A stretch of 64,000 nt of DNA from Anthopleura xanthogrammica (lineage: Eukaryota; Cnidaria; Anthozoa; Actiniaria; Actiniidae). The position numbers and the translations under genes were made by a program. The stretch is from the NCBI GenBank assembly GCA_964019055.1, contig OZ025207.1, forward strand, positions 3,507,501 to 3,571,500, given 5' to 3'. The notes under the pieces are model-generated. The model was not told where the DNA came from. It was given only the letters and a program-made list of their open reading frames with translations, and ran no database searches. Within the stretch, counting starts at the first letter, position 1. Each line of letters begins with the position of its first letter. Of the stretch, positions 52,030-61,300 are shown one piece after another.

Positions 52030-53214
52030 ATGTTTTTTCTCAACAACACCACCAATATATCATTGCCAACAAGTCCCAGACCAAGCGAGGAACTCGCAGC
52101 TACAACCATCGCCTCTGCGAGCTTCTTGGTATTAGTGATGCTCCTCACAATCTTCGGCAATTCACTAGTATGTTACAGTGTTGTTTCATACTATCGTCTA
52201 CGCAGCCCTACCAACTATTTCGTCGTTTCTTTAGCCGTATCTGACTTCTTGGTCGGGGTAGTAATACTTCCTTTCCGGCTGACACAAACATTGAATAACA
52301 ACGTTTGGCCAGGGAGTCTTGGTCGTGAAGGGTGTCAGTTTTGGATTTGGATGGACATACTTTGTAGTGGAGCTTCTATTGTAAACTTGGCTGGTATCAG
52401 TATCGATAGACTTCTGGCCATAAAGCGGCCCTTACAGTACCGAGAAGAGATGACAAGTAAAAGGGCTTATCTGGCAATTCTTTTCGTGTGGGTTTATGCT
52501 TTTTTTGCTGCGTGTTTGTTGTTTGTGGATTGGGGACAAGATACCATTGCTTATCAACCCCAGTGCGGTATGAAGGCGAAAATATACATCACTATTGTTT
52601 CATTTGCCTGTTTCTTCTGTCCATTACTAATAGTCGTCGTATGCTATGGACTTGTTCTACACGTTGCTATACGCCATGCGCTACAACTACAGCGAGAGAA
52701 AGACTCCATTGCAGTAAGTTTTTCTTCCGAGCCGAATGGGAACAAAAAAGATGACGAAGAGCACTCAGAGGAAAATACCCCATATTTGAGCTTAAAGAAT
52801 AACGAAGAAAACGGCTCTAAAGCTGGACCCAGCAAGAATAATCCCTATATCAGACGGTCAAAATCTACGGCTTCAACCTTTAATATCATGAAGCAAATCA
52901 AAGCTACCAAAACATTAGCTATTGTGGTAGGAGTTTTCATTATTTGTTGGTTTCCTTTCTTCGTTATTTATCTCACCTTTCAGTACTGCGGAAATGATTG
53001 CTTTGATGCGAGGCTTTCCCAACAGGCCAAAATGGCTATCCTGAACGTTTTCGTCTACGTACTACCGGTTAGCAATTCTGCGGCAAATCCCATCATCTAT
53101 TCCTGTTTCAACCAAGAGTTCAGGCAAGCTTTCTTGAAAATATTTTACAAGATGGTTGGGAAGAAATATAAACCCAAGCCTCTATCGTGGGAGACAAGTT
53201 ATATGACAAATTGA
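52030..53214 (+). CDS. Class A (rhodopsin-like) GPCR, biogenic-amine-receptor-like
   Basis: Complete intronless 394-residue receptor, presumably on the cell surface signalling through a G protein. The start ATG has a fair context (AACAATG), and the short N-terminus has N-glycosylation sites (N5, N6, N9). Seven membrane segments are visible. N44 sits in GNSLVC (1.50) and D72 in SLAVSD (2.50). C102 and C179 form the likely disulfide. D109 in WMDILC is exactly 18 residues before R127, so it is the amine-binding Asp 3.32. DRL (126-128) replaces DRY. W154, P198 and Y206 are present, as are CWFPFF (306-311) and NPIIY (353-357). Loop 3 is long and acidic (~218-285). Deviations from true amine receptors: V344 and V347 replace Trp7.40 and Tyr7.43, and TM5 lacks Ser at 5.42 and 5.46. 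It therefore fits amine-like receptors of uncertain ligand, such as those expanded in cnidarians, more than a named dopamine or adrenergic receptor. A possible poly(A) signal (CAATAAAG) lies near 54231. Confidence 0.93.
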   Translation: MFFLNNTTNISLPTSPRPSEELAATTIASASFLVLVMLLTIFGNSLVCYSVVSYYRLRSPTNYFVVSLAVSDFLVGVVILPFRLTQTLNNNVWPGSLGREGCQFWIWMDILCSGASIVNLAGISIDRLLAIKRPLQYREEMTSKRAYLAILFVWVYAFFAACLLFVDWGQDTIAYQPQCGMKAKIYITIVSFACFFCPLLIVVVCYGLVLHVAIRHALQLQREKDSIAVSFSSEPNGNKKDDEEHSEENTPYLSLKNNEENGSKAGPSKNNPYIRRSKSTASTFNIMKQIKATKTLAIVVGVFIICWFPFFVIYLTFQYCGNDCFDARLSQQAKMAILNVFVYVLPVSNSAANPIIYSCFNQEFRQAFLKIFYKMVGKKYKPKPLSWETSYMTN

Positions 53215-56200
53215 GGAGCAAAAATTGAAAGCTGTCTTCAAAAGGATGCATGTGAATTCTCTAAGGAAAAATGAGGAACTCGAAATCAGAGAAAGAGAAT
53301 TGCCAAAATGATGCTAAAGGAATATTTCATCCAACGGGCATAGAATGAGAAGAACAAGACCAAAGTATCAATAGTTTGTTGGTCTAACTAGGAGACAACA
53401 GTGGTAAAAAATGGCCTTCAGTATTTGAAGAACAAATGATCATAATCGTATTTACAGTTCAGATAGAACTTGTCCGTCAACTGAATGATTTAGCTTACCC
53501 TGTATAAAGAGGCTAGATCTCTTTTGTCCAAATAACCAAAGCTTGGAAATTTGATTTCTTAACTTTAATTTGTCTCTTCAATTTCAAGCTTAGCTTGGAA
53601 ATTTTCCAGAGATTAGGTTTGGATTTGTGCTCTCGAACAAATCCGAACTTGAGTTGAAAATGTTTTTGGGGCTCAAGTAAAAAACAGATTCCACTTTTTT
53701 CCTGTTTACAGCGGGGGACTTGCAAACCAGAACAGTTTGGCGGGAACGGAATCGAAAGACAAGAGTTAAGTCTTTGAGCAAAAATATATATTTTGCAAAG
53801 ATAACGGAGGATAATAATTAAAGATAGTAACTTTCAAGCCTAAATATATAATTTTTTTTATGTTATATGGATTATAAACTTTTGCCATGCTTGGGAAAAA
53901 GTTCGTTTATTTTGGTTCGTTTTGATTGTAAACAAAAGCAGTATATAAAAAGTAACTTCACTTCGACAAGAAAGATGCTCGATTTAAAATACACCTTTTG
54001 TTTCTGAAGTATTCATGTTTGTTTACGAGTTAATACCTTTAGACAATGTACCAAAACTGTTTTGTTAAGATGACAAAATCTTGCGAAGAATTTTATCGAC
54101 AATCGCGTTGAAAATATCAATATTATCTAAGTTCAAATCTCCTTTAAAGGTAACACGCTTAAAAAACTACAAACAGCAAAGCAATCAGTTGATTTTCCAC
54201 ACACAGACTAACTTATAATCTGTAAAAATACAATAAAGAGAAAAGTATTCTGTTTGGCGATTGTTAATGTGCTTAATTTGGTCTCCTTCAAGTGCGTCCA
54301 TTAAGTTCTAGCCGTTTATGAGTGTCCCCAGCCTCATCAAGTCCATCGAGATTAAAATCTAAAACTTTAAAACACGGATACAAAAAACTTTTTTGTAGAA
54401 AAGAATTGAGAAATTTTAGGACCAAATTATTGCTAAGAACATTTCGCAATATTTTCAAATTAATCTTAAATTTCTAAGCGCTTCATGACTGAGTGGATTT
54501 TAACAATACTAGCTTAAGATATTTCATAATAGATGATGTTAGAAATATCAGCAAATGGACTAAAGACAGACTCATTTGTCAATGGCCTTGTCTAAATGTC
54601 TGCACGCAGACAGAAGCCCTCTGAAGAAGTTCAATGTTAAAAATCTTAAAGGGATAAAAGACGAATTTATGAATGTAAAACGCCTAGGACTCATTTCGGT
54701 TTGCTTTAATTGAAGAAAACGTTAGGTAACAACAGACAGGCGCTAAGAACTCTGGTAAGTCCTTTCCAGGCAGAGAAGCTTTGTCTGGACTTTTCGTGCG
54801 TGCGTATTGGAAAAAAATGGTTGCTTAGCGACGGTATGACATTGGTCTCTTCGCCGGAGCTTATGACGTAACAAAGTTACTTTTGCGTGCGTAACTCGTG
54901 CGTGAACAGAAAGACTCAAAAGTCAGGCAAAAACGCGAGCATTTTTTTCACGCGCATTCTCTGTCCTCAGCATCTGGTTTCTGACGTCATTCTTGAAATC
55001 GAAATAGTCGGTGCGCGCGCGCACACAAGTAATCCCTCGCATCTTCATCTTAAATGCCGCACCGTGGTTGTACTGTGGTTCCCTAGCTACGGCGTCATAT
55101 AACAAGTACCCTAAAATCTTTGCGCACGTGTTTGCGCGTTGATAAAAATTGTTGCTTGGCAAAGTGCGGTGACTTTTCATTAAAGTATTACACGTCCAGT
55201 TATACGACGTTACAACGTTTTTTCTGCGTGCGCGCGCATCTTGGAAGAATGGTTGCTTAGAGACAGAAGGATTGTTGTTTTTCCATCCACATGTTTCAAA
55301 GCTTATTTCGCCAAGAGGACGAAGTAAACTAAGGCTCTCATGCAGAGATGACAACACTACCTGGGCTGAACTACATACGAAAACAATAATGTTGTAACAA
55401 GAATACACAGTTTTCCCATTTCCAACTTCAGTTTTGGGAATAAATTTATGTTTTGCGAGTGTGTTTGTGAGGGGCGGGAGGGAATCGTCCGGAGAAAAAC
55501 CTCATACAAGGGATTTTTATTTATTTATTTCATTTACATTACTTCATCCATTGAATAAATACTAATGGAGGGGGTTAGCACAACAGAGCTGGGCTCCAAA
55601 TTAAGTGCGCCCTAACAAAAAATAAATAAATCTAACCAAAGAAACTTATTATTCTCATAAAATGAACAAGGAAACGATGAAAAAACGTATATGGGCTGTT
55701 GAGACTGTAGATAGTCTAAGGGCTGTAGATAATCAGATGTGATTATCATATAGACAGGCACGGCTGTAGCGCGCAACATGTTTGCGCCAAGGTTTAGCTG
55801 CCATTTACAGTCGTAAGCAAGTTGTACGGTCAATTTATACGAAGCAATCGTATGGTTAGCATGTTGCGCGCAACATTCGTGAGGAAAAATGTACCGTATA
55901 TATCGGCCTACATATACCTCTATATACCATGTATGATACCATGGATAGCATATTGTACTACACGTATCGCTAACCATGTTACGCCCAAACACTTGATCGA
56001 TAATGAGGTTATTTTGACGTTATGAAGATGAGGTTGGCTTGAACCAGAATACGCGCATTTATCCCGTCAAGTTTAGTTAACAGCACAAAGTTTGTGCGCA
56101 TCAAACTTGACCGGGCGCAACATACCAAAGTCAGAATATTGGTCAGAATATGTGCGTACTATATCTTAAATAGCAAAATGATGATCTTTGTATTTCTTAT

Positions 56201-56580
56201 CAAACATCTAAGGTTCATTCACTGATTCCTGGCCCAAAAATTACTTCATGAACCAAAAAAATTATCGTTGATCATGAATAATAGTAATAATTTATTGCCT
56301 TATATTGCGCGTGTCACATAGGAAGATACTCACACGCGCATGGAACGACATCAATGAAACGACATCAGTTGAGAACGTTGTCCAGAATACGGTTTCTTTG
56401 ATACGCAGTTGGGCTCACACTAGCGGTCTAAAGGAAATCTAAACTGTAGTTTAGTTGTGCTTTGAGTGTGAACGGTACACTGGTCAGCTCAAGTAATATA
56501 CTTTGTCGCCAGTATAGTTATTTCGCCTCTTCAATGCAGCCGAAGTATGGTCTCAAGTACTGAAAACGCAGCCTATATAC
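53215..56580. other. Intergenic region between GPCR and SINE cluster
   Basis: No gene recognised. The first ~1 kb is probably GPCR 3' untranslated sequence. At 54790-55290 two diverged copies share GTGCGTGCG and ATGGTTGCTTAG(C/A)GAC and look like an old duplication. At 55755-55880 GCGCGCAACATG and ATGTTGCGCGCAACAT flank a ~110-bp segment, a probable decayed inverted-repeat element. CTCACACTAGCGG ... GAGTGTGAACGG near 56412-56475 resembles ends of the MITE at 24942. Confidence 0.45.
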
Positions 56581-56584
56581 TTTA

Positions 56585-56980
56585 GGGCTTCTTGGTCTTC
56601 TTGTTTTCTCCTATGCTACAAGGGTTTTCTCCGGGATCTACGATTTCCTCCCTCCATAAAGTTCAACATGTGAGTGAGCTCAAGTAAAACGCAGCCTATA
56701 CTTTAAGGCTTCTGTTCTTCTTGTTCTCTCATATGCTACAAGGGATCTCCGATTTCCTCCCTCCATAAAGTTCAACATGTGAGTGAGCGTTATGTGCATA
56801 GAATATTGGATGCAGTGGTAGTGTGTGTGAGTGAAACTATCAACATGTGAGTGAGCGTCGTGTGCAAAGAATTTTGAATGTAGTGGTAATGTGTGTGAGT
56901 GAAACTATCAACATGTGAGTGAGCGTTGTGTGCATAGAATACTGAATGTAGTGGTAGTGTGTGTGTGAGTGAAAAGCGAG
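56585..56980 (+). mobile_element. Two adjacent SINE fragments, second with 68-bp VNTR tail
   Basis: Two copies of TTTTCTCCTATGCTACAAGG / TCTCATATGCTACAAGG, GGATCT(A/C)CGATTTCC and CCTCCATAAAGTTCAACATG lie at 56605 and 56715. The second runs into three 68-bp units starting CAACATGTGAGTGAGCG at 56773, 56841 and 56909, each with GTAGTGGTA(G/A)TGTGTGTGAG. The same tail is present once in the SINE at 47465. Confidence 0.85.
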
Positions 56981-56984
56981 TTTA

Positions 56985-58200
56985 TATATAAAATACAAAT
57001 TAAAATAGCCTGTCAACGGCGGTAACACTAGTGCGCATGTATGAGAAGTCACTAATTATCATAATCACTTAGGCTTAAACATGCAAAGGTCGAACGTGAT
57101 ATTTAACTTCCTTCCTTTGACCCACAGCTATGGCGTGGAACAATCGGCAGGTTTCTAATGTGAGCTGGATTATGCCTCAGGTTATTTGCTGTGCAATTTA
57201 TGAGACGTATGCTTCCGAGTTGGCGTCTTTTTCTTTGCTACATCGTGCTGACGAGCCTCTCAAATAGGACGAAACAGCTGTCCACGATTGCAAATCCTGG
57301 CTCTCTCTGGCTCCATATTGTGATAAGCGTCTTAATTCCTACGTAGTATTCAGCTATTCCTTATATTAAATGATTTTCTCTGTGAGCTGATTAGATCTTT
57401 CATTTGTCTCTCCAGTTCTCAAGCAGGAGTTCAGTTGTACCGCTGCGAATATGACACGAATGAAAAAACAGAAGGTGCGCGCCGTGCTGTGTGGTCTAAT
57501 ATAAAAAAAGCTCCCAACCAATCAGAATGCGAGATATACAACAGTTATTTTATATTTATAATACCTGATTACTGTGTTGTTATGGGAATAAGATTTTCTT
57601 TTTTAATTGCAAAAATAAAATTTGCCATGTCATTAAATAAAGAAATCCTACTCAAGGGATGACACTTGAGAAATTAGGTCTGAAATTAAAAGAGTGAATA
57701 CAAAATTGCACGACCGCGTAGCGTTTAATGTAAAATATAGTCAAAAACCTGTATTTTACCTACAAAATTCCCTTCAAATTTTTTCTCATCACTTTATAAT
57801 TGGCTTCTTTTTTCTGTGATCTGATTTGTCCAATGCTATTTTACCTGCAATTTCATTGGCTCTTCAAAAAAATGTGATTTAAAACTCAAAATGTTGCGAT
57901 TCGGGATTGAATCGCACTGCTGAGAGCGAATACACACGATGAAAGTCGTTACTTTTCCCCCACCGTTTCTAAATCTTGCGCATCATCAGCTTGCGTTTAC
58001 ATTCATGGGCTCCCTGTGGTAAAATTTTCCACAGGAATCCCACAAAGAGCTTTTAAACTCTGTAATTAAAATTACGCGAAAAGGTAGCCACTTCATAAAA
58101 AAAACTTATATTGATAATATAATAATGTGTTGCAAAAAGAAGGTAGCAAACAAATGAATACAGCAAGAAATAAGTGATAAATAAACTTGAATGTTGCTCA
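56985..58200. other. Intergenic region upstream of SPT16
   Basis: No gene recognised. CTACTCAAGGGATGACACTT and GGTCTGAAATT near 57648-57690 resemble one end of the family B MITE. Confidence 0.4.
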
Positions 58201-58217
58201 GCAGTCAGAAATGAAGG

Positions 58218-58319
58218 CTCGTGATTGGTCGAAAGTAGCGTGACGTAAGAGCGCAGATCTTCCCGCCATTTTGGTTTTTGCTTCAGCCATCATCGTTTCT
58301 TCATGTGGAAGGCAATAAA
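58218..58319 (+). promoter_or_regulatory. SPT16 core promoter motifs
   Basis: Upstream of the SPT16 ATG are an inverted CCAAT box (GTGATTGGTC, 58221-58230), a CRE-like TGACGTAAG (58241-58249), an E2F-like CTTCCCGCCA (58259-58268) overlapping a YY1-like CCGCCATTTTGG, and AGCCATCATCG. No TATA box. The set suits a proliferation-linked housekeeping gene. A 22-codon upstream frame opens at ATG 58303 and overlaps the SPT16 start out of frame. Confidence 0.55.
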
Positions 58320-61300
58320 ATGGCAGCAGCAAAGATATCTCTCGACAAAGAGGCTTTCTTTCGGCGGATAAAGAAAATATACTCCTCTTGGAAGGTAACT
58401 TTGAAGTTTAAACTAGACTTTTGGATGTTTTGAAGCTTATTTTGAAGAGGTTTATGTCTAGTTTTGACGTGCAAATCCTAACACATGCGATCGTCTGTGT
58501 TGCAGAATGAGAATGTTAAACAAGAAAATGGCTCGCATTTCCCGAACATTGGCTCGATTATTATCGCTGTTGGACAAGATGAAGATGTTATCTACAGTAA
58601 ATCTACAGCTATTCAGGTGAGAGGCTCAAATTTGAGAAAATTAGAAGAAACGATGAAGAAATCGTAGTCTGTAAAACTAATTTGTACGTCGACTTCGCTC
58701 GCCACAGAAATCGAGCTGGGATCAATAGAATGTTAAGAATGTTAAAACTGTCTTTATTGTCCATTGTTAGTTTCATTGAATGTGGGCATAAATAATAAAT
58801 AATTATTAAATAATAATAATTCTGGATGTGTACATGTTGTCCACAGTGGTCTCAATGAGCACGTGACGACGTTGGGCGAGGGGGGGGGGGGGGGGATAAG
58901 GGTTGAAAGTGCACTACATAGACTGCTTTCAAAATCATCTTCAATGCCAGGATAATAGGAAAACTCAAAAGAAATCACACTTTCTTCACAACGGAATTTG
59001 AGTTATTTTCCTACGTATAGCTTTCCATCTAAAATAATTTTGAAAGGGTCTATACTCAAGGCTTGAAATAACAGACAGTCATTGGACAATGTTACCTGTC
59101 TCCTCCGTGCCTCATGGTACATAAGGCCTCATCATCCATCGGACAATGTCGGGCCAGAATATCGAACTTCTCAGGTCAAATCTTTGCCTTGCTGTCATTT
59201 TCACCAGAAACATTGATCCAAAACAAGGTACATGTATGACGGAACTAGAACTAATTTGGCTGGTCATTATGACCATTGACTGACGGCCGTTATTTCAAGC
59301 CCTGATATTCTTCAACAACAAGTTATACATCCAGATCTTAAAGGCAACTTTCTTTAAAATAGGCCATAAGTAACCATTTTCTAACTATTTTATCTATTTT
59401 ACAATGGTTTTTTAGCAATGGTTGTTTGGCTATGAGTTGGCAGACACCATCACAGTCCTCTGTCCATCTTCCATGCTGAAACCAGTGTTGCAATTTTACA
59501 CCAATCAGAGCACTCACAATATCTTTTGATCTATTTTACTATGGTTTTTTAGCAATGGTTGTTTGGCTATGAGTTGGCAGACACCATCACAGTCCTCTGT
59601 CCATCTTCCATGCATTTTTTGGCCAGCAAGAAGAAAATAGATTTCTTGAAACCATTGAAAGAAGCTCAAAAGAAACACGAAGGAACGCCAGCCATTCATC
59701 TTCACCAGAGGGATAAGACAGATCAAGACAAAGCTAATTTTGCAACCTTGGTAGAGGCTCTTAAAACAGAAGGAGAGGTAACTAACTCATAATAATGATT
59801 CGATTTATAGGTACAGTAATGTACCTTATTATACGATTATCAATGAAATACCTATATTTCTTTATTTCAAAAATTTGATATTTTCACATGTGAAAATGAA
59901 ATGTTATTTTCACATGTGAAAATATCATCACTATGGTTACATACTATAAAAAAGCTCGAAAAAGCTTTCTTTTCTTTTTCATTGATAATTATATAATAAA
60001 CAGAATATTACATAGGCACTTGGAGATGACACGTGTGAAAAACATCTGCGCATGCTCTAAGTCTGCATGCAAATTAGTCAAAAGCGTCTTCGTGCTATTG
60101 TAGAAATATGCAAATTTGACTTTCACACTTGCCTGAAGAATAGTCTTTACAAAATGCCAAAACTTAAAGTCAGTTCTTGAAACTTAAGGCTAATTTTTTC
60201 ATATTGCCTTTATTAATACAGTATCTTGGTCTCACAAAAGTATACCCACAAAATTTTTTGTATACTTGGAGAAAACAAGCATTTATTTTCTCACTAAAAC
60301 TCTTGTAAATTCTTGGAAAGTGTGCTGAAAGGCACGCATGCACAAACGTTTTTCTCTAGTGTCCTTGGAGATACAAGTGAGAGATCTTTTCAACACTTGA
60401 AGATAACATTTTTATCTCCGCATGCCCGTGTAATATCCTCTATTTGTTGCATGAAATTTTCTAAGATTGTTTCTGATTGAGTTCTAGCTTGGGTACGAAC
60501 ATCTTATGTTCATCATACAGAATATGGTGTTGATTATACCCAAGCTAGACCACAATGCCTTCTGTTTATTATCTCTGAAAAGGCCTGGGCTGGTGCATAG
60601 TTAACAAAGATAATTTGCGAGCTTTTATTGTTATGTACATGAACAAGACTGCCTTGTCTTCATGATTTTATGTCAAAATATTTTATTTTATTTTGTTGTT
60701 TATGGGTGGCATAGTGGTTTACCGCTTGCTTCTCACCGCTGTGGTCCGAGTTCGAGCCCCAGCTTGGGTCAGATCATATGTGAGTTGAGTTTGTTTGATG
60801 TGTTGTTCTCTCCCTTGCCACAAGGGTTTTCTCCGGGTACTCCAGTTTCCTCCCTCCATAAAAATCATAAAAATAGTGGTAGTGTGTGTGAGTGACAGTG
60901 GGCCAAATTGGAAACCAGTATTAAGTTACTGAATTTGAATCCCACTATAAAAAAGTGATTTATTTTATTTTATTTTATTGTTTTTTTTACAGGATAAAGC
61001 AGTTGGGTTGTTTACCAAAGACAACTTCCAGGGTCAATTTATGGAGGGATGGAAGTCTGCTTTTGATAAAGAATCCTTTGACAAAGTAAGCATAAATAGT
61101 AATAAGGGTGCATATCCATCCTTTGTACACAGGGGAGAAGGATCTGTCTTATCTGTACACCTGATTTAGTGCCGTAATGTTAATGGAAACACCTAGTGTT
61201 GGTGCCACAAAACTCAACTCAATGGAGTACTCAAATAGTGCACGTTTGATTGTATGTGTATTGACAAATATGTGGATCACCAAATACATTTATTGGTAGG

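Noticed and set aside
54887..55408. 161-codon minus-strand frame as a gene
   Set aside because: No recognisable domain, and it overlaps an old duplicated repeat with GTGCGTGCG motifs.
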